A DNA stretch of 64,000 nucleotides from Burkholderiaceae bacterium (GCA_024235855.1 JACKLN010000009.1:1-64000); one strand, 5' to 3'. Positions 45,230 through 53,818 are shown, numbered from the stretch's first letter. Notes: a model not told the origin generated them from the sequence alone. Made by a program: numbers and translations.

Positions 45230-46750
45230 ATGGATCCCGCCGTCGATGCCCGCCCCACCCTGCCCGTGGCCGTGCTGCCGGCCACGCGGTCCTGGCCGCT
45301 GCACGACACGGCCGCCTCGCGCGCGATGGAAGCCGCTGCCGCCTCGCAACTGCCGCCGCATGCGCTCATGGCCCGGGCCGGTCGCGGTGTGGCCCGGCTG
45401 GCCCTGGCACTGGCGCCGCGCGCACGCAGCGTGCTGGTCCTTGCGGGCCCCGGCAACAACGGGGGCGATGCGTTGCTGGCCGCGGCCCTGCTGCACGACG
45501 CCGGCGTGCCGGTGTGGCTGGTGTTGCTGGCCGACCCCGGTCGGCTGCCCACCGATGCCACCTGGGCGCTGGCACAGGTGCGTCGGCGCGCGGGCCTGGA
45601 CGTCCATGCGGCGATGCCCGCCGGCTGGCAGGCCGACCTCGTCATCGATGGGCTGCTGGGGCTGGGCCTGGCCCGCGCCCCGGCGGGCCCGGTGGCCGAG
45701 GCGATCGCAGCCGTTGGCACGTACCGCGGCCCGGTGCTGGCCATCGACCTGCCCTCGGGCCTGGACGGGGACCGTGGCACCACGTTCGGCGGCATCGCCA
45801 TCCGCGCGACCCACACGCTGGCCCTGCTGAGCCTGAAGCCAGGCCTGTTCACCGCCGAAGGCCGTGACCACGCCGGTCAGGTCTGGTTCGACGACCTGGG
45901 CGTGGCGCCCGTCGCGACCCGGCTGCGGCTGGCCGGCCCGCCGGCGATGTTGGCGGTACCCCACAGCGCGCACAAGGGCCGCTTCGGCGACCTGGTGGTC
46001 GTCGGCGGTGCGCCGGGCATGACCGGCGCGGCCGCGCTGGCGGCCCATGCGGCGCTGGCCGCCGGTGCGGGACGGGTCTACCTGGCCAGCTTGAATGCCG
46101 ACGCCGGCAGCGCAACGTGCCGCCTGGAGCTGATGCAGCGCCGCATCGACGACATGCTGGAGCCGGAAACGCTCCGGGCACGAACGGTGGTGGCCGGCTG
46201 CGGCGGCGGCGAGCCCATGCGCGCCGTTCTCCCCGCCCTGCTGCGCCACGCGGCCCGGCTGGTGCTGGACGCGGATGCGCTGAATGCCGTGGCGGCCGAC
46301 ACCGCGCTGCAGCACGCACTCGCCGCCCGCGGCGCGGCAGGCCGACCGACGGTGCTGACGCCCCACCCCTTGGAGGCGGCGCGCCTGCTGGACTGCAGCA
46401 CCGGCGACGTGCAGGGCGACCGCCTCGGCGCGGCAGGTGCGCTGGCCGAGAGATTCGGTGCCGTGGTCGTGCTCAAGGGTTCCGGCAGCGTGATGGCCTC
46501 CCCGGACGGGGCACTCATGCTGTGCCCCTTCGGCAACGGCCGTCTGGCCACGGCCGGCACGGGCGACGTGCTGGCCGGCTGGCTGGGCGGGCTGTGGGCG
46601 CGTCAGGCCACCGCCGTGGCCGACGCCGACACCCTCCCTGCCCTGGCCAGCGCCGCCGTGGCTGGCCATGGCCTGGCCGCCGAGCAGGCGCCGGGCCGCG
46701 GCCCGCTGCTGGCCACCGACCTGATCGCCGCGATGCAGGCGCTCGGCTGA
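45230..46750 (+). CDS. nnr: Bifunctional NAD(P)H-hydrate epimerase / ADP-dependent dehydratase
   Basis: 506 residues from ATG 45230 (GTG 45221 is a possible alternative). The N-terminal YjeF_N epimerase domain (residues 20-220) shows VLAGPGNNGGDALLAAALLH and AIDLPSGLDGD. The C-terminal ribokinase-like dehydratase domain (about 230-505) shows HKGRFGDLVVVGGAPGMTGA, TPHPLEAARLL and the catalytic Asp in GRLATAGTGDVLAGWLGG. It repairs hydrated NADH and NADPH. It starts 13 bases after dadA, a housekeeping function riding in that operon. It faces rnr convergently across 45 bases that hold nothing recognisable. Confidence 0.95.
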   Translation: MDPAVDARPTLPVAVLPATRSWPLHDTAASRAMEAAAASQLPPHALMARAGRGVARLALALAPRARSVLVLAGPGNNGGDALLAAALLHDAGVPVWLVLLADPGRLPTDATWALAQVRRRAGLDVHAAMPAGWQADLVIDGLLGLGLARAPAGPVAEAIAAVGTYRGPVLAIDLPSGLDGDRGTTFGGIAIRATHTLALLSLKPGLFTAEGRDHAGQVWFDDLGVAPVATRLRLAGPPAMLAVPHSAHKGRFGDLVVVGGAPGMTGAAALAAHAALAAGAGRVYLASLNADAGSATCRLELMQRRIDDMLEPETLRARTVVAGCGGGEPMRAVLPALLRHAARLVLDADALNAVAADTALQHALAARGAAGRPTVLTPHPLEAARLLDCSTGDVQGDRLGAAGALAERFGAVVVLKGSGSVMASPDGALMLCPFGNGRLATAGTGDVLAGWLGGLWARQATAVADADTLPALASAAVAGHGLAAEQAPGRGPLLATDLIAAMQALG

Positions 46751-46795
46751 CTGGCAGGCCGTCGAACCGCGGCCCCTGCCTCGCGCCACCCCGAC

Positions 46796-49069
46796 TCAGC
46801 GCTTTCGCGCAGGGGCGCGAGACTTCGTCGCCGGCGCGGCCCCCTTGCGCGCCTTGGCACGCTGGGCCTTGCCGGCGCGGTCGGCGGCCTGCACGGCGGC
46901 GAGTTCATCGGCAGCGCTGGCCTTCACGCGTGCGCGGTCCGGTCGGCCAGCGGCCAGCAGCCGCTCACCCTGGCCTTCGCGCACCATGCGGAAGTCGATG
47001 CGCCGCCCGTCCAGGTCGACACGGCTGACCTGCACCCGCACCCGCGTGCCCACACCATACCGCACGCCGGTGCGCTCCCCGCGCAGTTCCTGGCGCGCCT
47101 CGTCGAAGCGGTAGTACTCGCCGCCGAGTTCGGTGATGTGGACCAGGCCTTCCACGTAGAGCGCATCCAGCGTGACGAAGAGGCCGAATCCGGCCACCGC
47201 ACTGACCGTGCCGCTGAACTCCTCGCCCAGGCGGTCGCGCATGTAGCGGCATTTCAGCCACGCCTCGACGTCGCGCGAGGCTTCGTCGGCACGGCGCTCG
47301 TTGGCGCTGCAGTGCTGACCCGCCTGCTCCCACAGGCCGAGTTCACGCGTGGCGGCCTTCGGCGGCTTGGGCTGCAGGCGCCCGCCCTTGCGCAGCGGCG
47401 GCGGTGGCGGCACCGTGTCCACCAGGCTGATCTGGTAGCGCTTCCTGCCCAGCAGCGCCTTGATCACGCGGTGCACCAGCAGGTCCGGGTAGCGTCGGAT
47501 CGGACTGGTGAAGTGCGTGTAGGCCGGGTAGGCCAGGCCGAAGTGCCCGGCGTTGGCCGGCGAATACACCGCCTGCTGCATCGAGCGCAACAGCATGGTG
47601 TGGATCTGCGAGGCATCGGGCCGGTCCTTGGTGGACGCGGCGAGCGTGGCCATCTCCTTGGGCGAAGGGTCGTCGCTCAGGTGCAGGCCCAGCCCCAGTG
47701 CGCGCAGGTAGTTCTGCAGCGCGATGCGCTTCTCCGGGGTCGGGCCTTCGTGCACGCGGTAGAGCGACGGATGCTCCGCGCCGGCGATGAAGTCGGCGGC
47801 ACAGACGTTGGCCGCGAGCATCGCCTCCTCGATCAGCCGGTGCGCATCGTTGCGCGTGCGCGGCACGATCTTCTCGATGCGGCCGTCGGCGTCGCAGACG
47901 ATCTGCGTCTCGGTGGTCTCGAAGTCCATCGCGCCGCGCTGCGCACGTTGCTTGAGCAGGGCACGGTACAGGTCGTGCAGGTGCAGCAGGTGCGGCAGCA
48001 GGTCCTTGTGCTTCTGCGCCTCCGGCCCGCGGGTGTTGGCCAGCGCGGCCGCCACTTCGGTGTACGTGAATCGCGCATGCGAGCGGATCACGGCAGGGTA
48101 GAACTGGTAGGCCTCCACGCTGCCGTCGCCCTGGACCACCATGTCGCAGACCATGGCCAGGCGCTCGACGTCGGGGTTCAGCGAGCACAGCCCGTTGGAC
48201 AGTTTCTCCGGCAGCATCGGGATCACGCGGCGCGGGAAGTAGACGGACGTGGCGCGTTCGTAGGCGTCGGCGTCCAGCGGTTCACCGGGCTTGACGTAGT
48301 GGCTGACGTCGGCGATCGCCACCAGCAGCCGCCAGCCTTCCACCGCGCTCTTGCCGCGGCCGCGCTTGAAGGGCTCGCAATAGACCGCGTCGTCGAAGTC
48401 GCGCGCGTCCTCGCCGTCGATGGTGACCAGCGGCACGTCGGTGAGGTCGATGCGCTGCCGACGGTCGGCCGGGCGGATCTTCTCCGGCAGCGCCGCGGCC
48501 TGGGCCAGCGTCTCGGCGCTGAAGCGGTGCGGCACCTCGTACTTGCGCACCGCGATCTCGATCTCCATGCCTGCATCGTCGATCTCGCCCAGCACCTCGG
48601 CCACGCGGCCCACCGGCTGCGCGTGCAGCGACGGTGTCTCGGTGAGTTCCACGCTCACCACCTGCCCGGCCTGTGCGCCGGCGATGGCGTTCTTGGGGAT
48701 CAGGATGTCCTGACCGAAACGGCGGTCCTCCGGCGCCACCAGCCAGTGCCCGCCCTCGTGCAGCAGGCGGCCGATGATGGGTGCCTTGCGGCGTTCGAGG
48801 ATGTCGATGACGCGGCCCTCGGGCCTGCCCTTGCGGTCCAGGCGGAGGATGCGCACGCGCACGCGGTCCTTGTGCAGCACGGCGCGCATCTCCTGCGGTG
48901 GCAGGTAGATGCTGGCCTCACCGTCGTCGCGCAGCACGAAGCCGTGACCGTCGCGGTGGCCCTCGACGAGGCCGTCGACTTCGGCGAGCAGGCTGGCGCC
49001 GGGAGTGCTTGCAGCGTTTTCTTTTTTGATGGTATAGTCCTTTGTTCCTGAGACGACGCGCAGCTTCAA
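46796..49069 (-). CDS. rnr: Ribonuclease R
   Basis: A 3'-5' exoribonuclease of 757 residues if translation starts at TTG 49069. Cold-shock domains lead (LVEGHRDGHGFVLRDDGEAS), then the RNB catalytic domain with its Asp cluster (IDGEDARDFDDAVYCEPF) and SNGLCSLNPDVERL. An S1 domain and a Lys/Arg-rich tail (KGAAPATKSRAPARKR) follow. The N-terminal winged-helix domain of E. coli RNase R is missing. No ATG exists before the conserved region; an AAAGGA site sits 7 bases before an ATC codon at 49030, so a non-canonical start giving 744 residues is possible. It degrades structured RNA. Confidence 0.93.
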   Translation of the reverse strand: MKLRVVSGTKDYTIKKENAASTPGASLLAEVDGLVEGHRDGHGFVLRDDGEASIYLPPQEMRAVLHKDRVRVRILRLDRKGRPEGRVIDILERRKAPIIGRLLHEGGHWLVAPEDRRFGQDILIPKNAIAGAQAGQVVSVELTETPSLHAQPVGRVAEVLGEIDDAGMEIEIAVRKYEVPHRFSAETLAQAAALPEKIRPADRRQRIDLTDVPLVTIDGEDARDFDDAVYCEPFKRGRGKSAVEGWRLLVAIADVSHYVKPGEPLDADAYERATSVYFPRRVIPMLPEKLSNGLCSLNPDVERLAMVCDMVVQGDGSVEAYQFYPAVIRSHARFTYTEVAAALANTRGPEAQKHKDLLPHLLHLHDLYRALLKQRAQRGAMDFETTETQIVCDADGRIEKIVPRTRNDAHRLIEEAMLAANVCAADFIAGAEHPSLYRVHEGPTPEKRIALQNYLRALGLGLHLSDDPSPKEMATLAASTKDRPDASQIHTMLLRSMQQAVYSPANAGHFGLAYPAYTHFTSPIRRYPDLLVHRVIKALLGRKRYQISLVDTVPPPPPLRKGGRLQPKPPKAATRELGLWEQAGQHCSANERRADEASRDVEAWLKCRYMRDRLGEEFSGTVSAVAGFGLFVTLDALYVEGLVHITELGGEYYRFDEARQELRGERTGVRYGVGTRVRVQVSRVDLDGRRIDFRMVREGQGERLLAAGRPDRARVKASAADELAAVQAADRAGKAQRAKARKGAAPATKSRAPARKR
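49009..49038 (+). promoter_or_regulatory. sigma70 promoter of tRNA-Leu
   Basis: TTGCAG (49009-49014), 18 bases, TATAGT (49033-49038), in an AT-rich island within very GC-rich DNA. Predicted start is near 49045, about 55 bases before the tRNA. It overlaps the first codons of rnr on the other strand. Confidence 0.75.
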
Positions 49070-49099
49070 AGCGATTGCATTGAACAGCGCGACTCACCT

Positions 49100-49184
<85 letters not shown>

Positions 49185-49193
49185 GACGATGAT

Positions 49194-49222
49194 AAAGGCC
49201 GGTTCGAAAGAGCCGGCCTTTT
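49194..49222 (+). terminator. Terminator after tRNA-Leu (bidirectional)
   Basis: AAAGGCCGG pairs with CCGGCCTTT around a 10-base loop and runs into TTTT on the plus strand. On the minus strand it ends in CCTTTAT, so it can also stop the phosphoribosyltransferase transcript coming from the other side. Confidence 0.88.
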
Positions 49223-49318
49223 CCGTTTCCGGGCTGTGTTCCGGCGACCTCACGGAGGCGCGGATCGCCGAACGCCATCAAACGCCCGCCGCGGAGCGGC
49301 GGGCCGAGGGTGCCGCGC

Positions 49319-49840
49319 TCAGATCGCAAACTTGCGCGCCAGGCCTTCCGGGCGCAGGTTGTCGTATTCCTCGAACGGCTGGTGGATCCAGGGGCTGGTG
49401 GGCAGCGTCTCCACCGAGTAGTCCGGCGTGTAGCTCGACACCCCCTTGGTCCAGATGACCGCCGAGCGCAGTTCGCGGATCGCCGGCATCGCGCGCAGGC
49501 GGTCCACCACCGCGCGCAGGGTGACGCCGGAGTCGGCCAGGTCATCCACCAGCAGGATGCGCCCGGCGAGTTCGCCCTTGGGCAGGGTGATGTACTTGGC
49601 CATGTCCAGCCGGCCCTGGATGGTGCCGGCCTCGGCACGGTAGGAACTGGTGGCCATGATGGCCAGCGGCTTGTCGAACACGCGCGAGAGCACGTCGCCA
49701 GGGCGCATGCCGCCACGCGCCAGGCACAGGATCTGGTCGAACACCCACCCGGACGCATGCACCTTCAGCGCCAGGCGCTCGATGAGCATGTGGTACTCGT
49801 CCCAGGACACGTACAGGTGCTTGCCGTCATCGGTCAGCAT
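49319..49840 (-). CDS. Purine phosphoribosyltransferase (type I PRT fold)
   Basis: A 173-residue type I phosphoribosyltransferase. The PRPP-binding loop is ILLVDDLADSGVTLRAVV, with an earlier LCLARGGMRPGDVLSR. It resembles xanthine/hypoxanthine PRTs that salvage purine bases. It follows purA by 41 bases on the same strand in the hisZ-purA unit, which supports a purine role. The exact base specificity is not readable. Confidence 0.88.
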   Translation of the reverse strand: MLTDDGKHLYVSWDEYHMLIERLALKVHASGWVFDQILCLARGGMRPGDVLSRVFDKPLAIMATSSYRAEAGTIQGRLDMAKYITLPKGELAGRILLVDDLADSGVTLRAVVDRLRAMPAIRELRSAVIWTKGVSSYTPDYSVETLPTSPWIHQPFEEYDNLRPEGLARKFAI

Positions 49841-49881
49841 GCGGACTCCTCGTAGGCCAATGGCGTGACGTTGCGGATGAT

Positions 49882-51222
49882 TCAGGCGCGGTACGGGTGC
49901 CGCAGCACGATGGTGTGCTCGCGGTCAGGCCCGGTGGACACCATGTCGATGGGCGCGCCGATCAGTGCCTGCACGCGCTCCAGGTAGCGGCGGGCGTTGA
50001 GCGGCAGCTGGTCCCAGTGCTGGATGCCGGCCGTGCTCTCGGTCCAGCCGGGCAGCGTCTCGTAGACCGGCTCGCAGGCCTCGATCTCGTCGGCGTCCAG
50101 CGGCAGGATGTCGACGGCACGGCCGCCGAGCCGGTAGCCCGTGCAGACCTCTATCTCCGGCAGCCCGTCGAGCACGTCGAGCTTGGTGATGCACAGGCCG
50201 GAGACGCCGTTGATGATGACCGAACGCTTGAGCGCCGGCGCGTCGAGCCAGCCGCAGCGGCGCGCGCGACCGGTGACGGTACCGCGCTCCTGGCCGACGG
50301 TGGACAGGTGGTGGCCGACGCTGCCGGGCTCGTCCATCGGCAGTTCGGTCGGGAACGGCCCGCTGCCCACGCGCGTGGTGTAGGCCTTGGTGATGCCCAG
50401 CACGTAATGCAGCATGCCCGGGCCCACACCCGAGCCGGCGGCGGCGTTGCCGGCCACGCAGTTGCTGGACGTGACGTACGGATAGGTGCCGTGGTCGATG
50501 TCCAGCAGCGTGCCCTGCGCGCCTTCGAACAGCAGGTTGTCGCCCGCCTCGTGCGCGCGCTGCAGGCGGTGGCCCACGTCGGCGAGCATCGGCAGCAGCT
50601 GCTCCGCGGCCTTCATGGCGCCGTCGAACATCGGCTGGTACGCCAGCGGGCTGGACTTCAGGTAGCCGCTGAGTTCAGCGTTGTGCAGCTCCACCAGTTC
50701 GCGCAGCTTGCGCGCCAGCCGGTCCGGGTGCTTGAGGTCCTGCACGCGCAGCGCGCGGCGCGCCACCTTGTCCTCGTAGGCCGGGCCGATGCCCTTGCCG
50801 GTGGTGCCGATCTTGCCGCTGCCGCTGGTCTCGCGCAGCGCCTCGCGGGCGCGGTCGGTCTCCACGTGGAAGGGCATGATCAGCGGGCAGGACTCGCTGA
50901 GGTACAAGCGCGAACGCACGTCCACGCCGGCGGCCTCCAGGCGCTGGATCTCGCCGATCAGGTGGGTGGGGTCGACGACCACGCCATTGCCGATGTAGCA
51001 GGCCACGCCGTCGCGCATCACACCCGAGGGGATCAGCTGCAGCGCCGTCTTGACGCCCTTGATCACCAGCGTGTGGCCGGCGTTGTGCCCGCCCTGGAAG
51101 CGCACCACGCCCTGCGCGTGGTCGGTCAGCCAGTCGACGACCTTGCCCTTGCCTTCGTCACCCCACTGGGTGCCGACGACGACGACGTTGCGACCCGGTG
51201 TCGCGGAGCTTGGGTTTGCCAT
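49882..51222 (-). CDS. purA: Adenylosuccinate synthase
   Basis: 446 residues from ATG 51222. The GTP-binding P-loop is VVVGTQWGDEGKGKVVDWLT, then VRFQGGHNAGHT with the catalytic His. ISTVGQERGT-type signature reads HLSTVGQERGTVTGRARRCG, and GIGPAYEDKVARR is present. It makes adenylosuccinate from IMP and aspartate for AMP synthesis. It follows hisZ by 21 bases, an arrangement conserved in betaproteobacteria. Confidence 0.98.
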   Translation of the reverse strand: MANPSSATPGRNVVVVGTQWGDEGKGKVVDWLTDHAQGVVRFQGGHNAGHTLVIKGVKTALQLIPSGVMRDGVACYIGNGVVVDPTHLIGEIQRLEAAGVDVRSRLYLSESCPLIMPFHVETDRAREALRETSGSGKIGTTGKGIGPAYEDKVARRALRVQDLKHPDRLARKLRELVELHNAELSGYLKSSPLAYQPMFDGAMKAAEQLLPMLADVGHRLQRAHEAGDNLLFEGAQGTLLDIDHGTYPYVTSSNCVAGNAAAGSGVGPGMLHYVLGITKAYTTRVGSGPFPTELPMDEPGSVGHHLSTVGQERGTVTGRARRCGWLDAPALKRSVIINGVSGLCITKLDVLDGLPEIEVCTGYRLGGRAVDILPLDADEIEACEPVYETLPGWTESTAGIQHWDQLPLNARRYLERVQALIGAPIDMVSTGPDREHTIVLRHPYRA

Positions 51223-51243
51223 GGAGAGGTTCTCGGGATCGGT

Positions 51244-52431
51244 TCAATCGGGCTGGGCATCGCGCGCGGTGACGACCCAGCGGTCGCCCACGGGCACCAG
51301 TTGGCGGTCGCAGCGGAAGCCGGCGGATTCGATGGCGTGGCCGGGCAGCACCGCGACCACCACCTCGCCGGCATCGCGCAGGGCACGCACCGCAGCGCGC
51401 AGCGAGGCGTCCTCGCCCCACGGGGCCTGGATGGCCGACGCCGCCGGCATCGGCCGGCCCGCCGCGGCCAGGGCCTTCAGGTCGAGGCTAAAGCCGGCGG
51501 CCGGACGGCTGCGGCCGAAGGCGGCGCCCACCTCATCGTAGCGGCCGCCGCGGGCCAGCGGGTCGGTGGCACCGGCGCCGTAGAGCGCGAAACGCGCCCC
51601 GCTGTAGTAGGTGTAGCCGCTCATGTCGGACAGGTCGAAGCCGACGCGCACGCCCGGGTGGGCGCTGCGCAGGTGGCTGCCCAGCCAGGCCAGCTGTTCG
51701 ATGGCGTCCTGCACCAGCGGGCGTTGCGGCAAACGCTCGCGCGCCGCGCCGAGCACCTCGTCGCTGCCGTAGAGCTGCAGCAGGGCGCCGAGTGCGTCGC
51801 GCGTTTCGGCCGGCAGCGGTGCGCTACGCGCGGCCAGCGTGGCCGCGTCCTTCTTGGCCAGGGCATCGACGAGGCCGGTCAGCGCGGTGGCGTCCAGCGG
51901 CAGGCCGGCGAGCACGCCCCGCACGATCCGTGCGTCGGCGAGGTCGATCACCGGCTCGGCAATGCCGGCCAGTGTCAGGCAGTCCACCGCCAGGTCCAGC
52001 ACCTCCAGGTCGGCCTCCAGACCGGCGTGGCCGAAGACTTCGGCGCCGAACTGCAGCGGTTCGCGATTGCCGTACAGCCCGGATGGCCGCGTGTGCAGCA
52101 CCGGGCCGCAGTAGCACAGGCGGGTCACGCCGTCGCGGTTGAGCAGGTGGGCGTCGATGCGCGCGGCCTGGATCGTGGTGTCGGCGCGCAGGCCCAGCGA
52201 GCGGCCGCTGAGCTGGTCCACGAGCTTGAAGGTGCGCAGGTCCAGCTCGTGCCCGGTGCCCGACAGCAGCGATTCCAGGTGCTCGAGCATCGGCGGCGCC
52301 ACCAGCTCGTAGCCGTAGCCGTGAGCCCGGTCCAGCAACCTGCGGCGCAGTTCCTCGATGCGCCGGGCCTCCACCGGCAGGACGTCGGCGATGTGCTCAG
52401 GCAGCAGCCAGGCAGAGGACATGCGTTTCAC
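51244..52431 (-). CDS. hisZ: ATP phosphoribosyltransferase regulatory subunit HisZ
   Basis: A 395-residue catalytically inactive paralog of histidyl-tRNA synthetase that completes short-form HisG in histidine synthesis. Class II synthetase motifs are present (LRADTTIQAARIDAHLLNRD, VGFDLSDMSGYTYYSGARFA, ARGGRYDEVGAAFG), but the anticodon-binding domain is reduced. The true HisRS is at 60.7 kb. ATG 52431 lies 12 bases after a predicted transcript start, so it appears to have its own promoter. Confidence 0.94.
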   Translation of the reverse strand: MKRMSSAWLLPEHIADVLPVEARRIEELRRRLLDRAHGYGYELVAPPMLEHLESLLSGTGHELDLRTFKLVDQLSGRSLGLRADTTIQAARIDAHLLNRDGVTRLCYCGPVLHTRPSGLYGNREPLQFGAEVFGHAGLEADLEVLDLAVDCLTLAGIAEPVIDLADARIVRGVLAGLPLDATALTGLVDALAKKDAATLAARSAPLPAETRDALGALLQLYGSDEVLGAARERLPQRPLVQDAIEQLAWLGSHLRSAHPGVRVGFDLSDMSGYTYYSGARFALYGAGATDPLARGGRYDEVGAAFGRSRPAAGFSLDLKALAAAGRPMPAASAIQAPWGEDASLRAAVRALRDAGEVVVAVLPGHAIESAGFRCDRQLVPVGDRWVVTARDAQPD

Positions 52432-52449
52432 CGCGCTGTTGAAAACGGC

Positions 52450-52455
52450 ATTGTA
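52450..52455 (-). promoter_or_regulatory. -10 element of a hisZ promoter
   Basis: TACAAT on the minus strand, 18 bases before the hisZ ATG and beyond the metalloprotease terminator hairpin; the -35 is weak. It would let hisZ-purA be transcribed independently of the genes upstream. Confidence 0.45.
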
Positions 52456-52500
52456 CCGGCCTGCCCCACACGACCCTGACGAATGCCGCGCGCAAACAGC

Positions 52501-52540
52501 GACGCCGCCGACGAGCCCGCTAGGCCCGCTCGGCGGCGTC
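52501..52540 (-). terminator. Hairpin terminator after the metalloprotease gene
   Basis: GACGCCGCCGA (52501-52511) pairs with TCGGCGGCGTC (52530-52540), an 11-bp stem with an 18-base loop. It lies 30 bases after the stop and, in the minus direction, is followed by a short T-rich GCTGTTTGC. Confidence 0.6.
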
Positions 52541-52570
52541 GACGCGCGTCGTCTCGGTGACCGACCGTGA

Positions 52571-53482
52571 TCAGTTCGCGCGGTACTGCTGGAACAGCTG
52601 CACCATGCGCGTGTCCTGCCCGGCGCTGAAGGTGTTCATGCAGGCGTCGTCGGTGTAGTCCATGAAGTTCGTGATCGGGTCGTTGCCCGGCTTGAAGCGG
52701 CAGCTGTTGCGGTTGTTCGGGCAACCGTAGGCCGGTGAGCGCTCGGCCGCGGTGTCGGACACCGAATCACCCGGGTTCCGGCACCCGCCCTGGAACGTGT
52801 GGTACAGGCCCAGCCAGTGGCCGACCTCGTGGGTGCCGGTGTCACCCTCGTCGTAGGGCGCCGCACCGCCACCGGGCATCGACGCCGTGAGGATCACGAC
52901 ACCGTCGTTCGACGGGTTGGACGCGTAGCTCCACGGGAAGGTGGCCCACCCCAGCAGGCCGCCGGCCATGTTGTTGGCGTAGACGTTGAGGGCGTTGGCA
53001 CCGCCCTGCCGCAGTGCCGACTTCATCTGGGTCTCGCAGGCGCCGCCGGTGCAGGTGTACCAGCTGTCGTTGGCCGAGGTGTCGACGGCCACGAGATCGA
53101 AGCTGAAGCCGCTGCTGGCATAGGCCGCGTTGAGCACGGCGATCTGCGCGTCGATCTGCTGCTGGGTGGGCGCGCCCTGGCCGGCGCCGTTGGTGATCAC
53201 ATGGAAGTAGACCGGGATCGACACGGCAGCAGCCTGTGCCAGCGGGTCGCGCCCCTGCGCACGCTGGCCGGCCAGCCAGGACCGCTCCTGCGCCGCCTGA
53301 AGCCGCATCTCCAGTTCGCTGGGCTGATGGGTGCTGCAGCGCGCCCCGCTCTCGACGAAGGCCTTCTGGCTCGCGAACGTGGCCCCGTTGATCGTGAACG
53401 ACTGGGCTGCGGCCAGCGAGGGCAGCAGGGCTGCCAGGCCCAGCGGAATCAGGGCACGCAGCCCGCGGTGAACGATGGACAT
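52571..53482 (-). CDS. Secreted M43-family zinc metalloprotease (pappalysin-like)
   Basis: 303 residues from ATG 53482, chosen for the GGAGGAG site and the signal peptide that starts there (MSIVHRGLRALIPLGLAALL, cleavage after AAA). The zinc motif HEVGHWLGLYH fits HEXXHXXGXXH of metzincins, and NFMDYTDDACMNTFS is the M43 Met-turn region. Six cysteines in the mature protein suggest disulfides. It is probably an extracellular protease. The gene breaks the usual DUF2065-hisZ adjacency and has its own regulatory repeat and terminator, so it looks like an insertion in the operon. The substrate is unknown. Confidence 0.9.
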   Translation of the reverse strand: MSIVHRGLRALIPLGLAALLPSLAAAQSFTINGATFASQKAFVESGARCSTHQPSELEMRLQAAQERSWLAGQRAQGRDPLAQAAAVSIPVYFHVITNGAGQGAPTQQQIDAQIAVLNAAYASSGFSFDLVAVDTSANDSWYTCTGGACETQMKSALRQGGANALNVYANNMAGGLLGWATFPWSYASNPSNDGVVILTASMPGGGAAPYDEGDTGTHEVGHWLGLYHTFQGGCRNPGDSVSDTAAERSPAYGCPNNRNSCRFKPGNDPITNFMDYTDDACMNTFSAGQDTRMVQLFQQYRAN

Positions 53483-53512
53483 CGAACTTCTCCTCCAGGA
53501 TGGAAGTTCGAT
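53481..53512 (-). promoter_or_regulatory. Inverted repeat over the metalloprotease start, with adjacent -10
   Basis: ATCGAACTTC (53481-53490) and GAAGTTCGAT (53503-53512) are perfect 10-bp arms spaced by 12 bases, two helical turns apart. The ribosome-binding site lies between them and one arm overlaps the ATG. A TATGAT -10 (53511-53516, minus strand) abuts the other arm. It could be a repressor operator or an mRNA hairpin hiding the ribosome-binding site. Confidence 0.6.
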
Positions 53513-53617
53513 CATAGGCAGCCGCCAGGGCTCATGGGGCCGGTGTATCCCGCTCCCCCCCACAAATCGAGGCCAGCGTGCCGTCAACCAGCGCCTTCGG
53601 CCGACAGGCGATGGGCT

Positions 53618-53803
53618 TCAGCGCCAGATCAGCAGCAGCAACAGCCCCAATCCGACGCTGAACAGCCCGATGAAACGGATCTGTCCGTCGTTCATCTGCA
53701 GCACGCGCTCGAACACGCTGCGCCAGCCGCGCGGGTTGATCAACGGCAGCAGACCCTCGAAGACGAGCATCAGCGCCAGCGCGCCGAGCAGCGCGTCACC
53801 CAT
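53618..53803 (-). CDS. DUF2065 small inner-membrane protein (YjeT-like)
   Basis: A 61-residue protein with two membrane helices (LLGALALMLVFEGLLPLINP and IRFIGLFSVGLGLLLLLIW) and a short polar loop with the family motif NPRGWR. DUF2065 proteins lie after hflC in many proteobacteria, as here (15-base gap). Function is unknown; the position suggests a link to the HflKC membrane complex. Confidence 0.92.
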   Translation of the reverse strand: MGDALLGALALMLVFEGLLPLINPRGWRSVFERVLQMNDGQIRFIGLFSVGLGLLLLLIWR

Positions 53804-53818
53804 TGCGACGGCCGTGAC

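Noticed and set aside
49046..49074. TTGAAG as a -35 element for rnr paired with TATACC
   Set aside because: The spacing is about 27 bases, too long for a sigma70 promoter.
51244..52431. Second histidyl-tRNA synthetase
   Set aside because: Length, reduced C-terminus and the hfl-purA context identify HisZ; the true HisRS is at 60745-62019.
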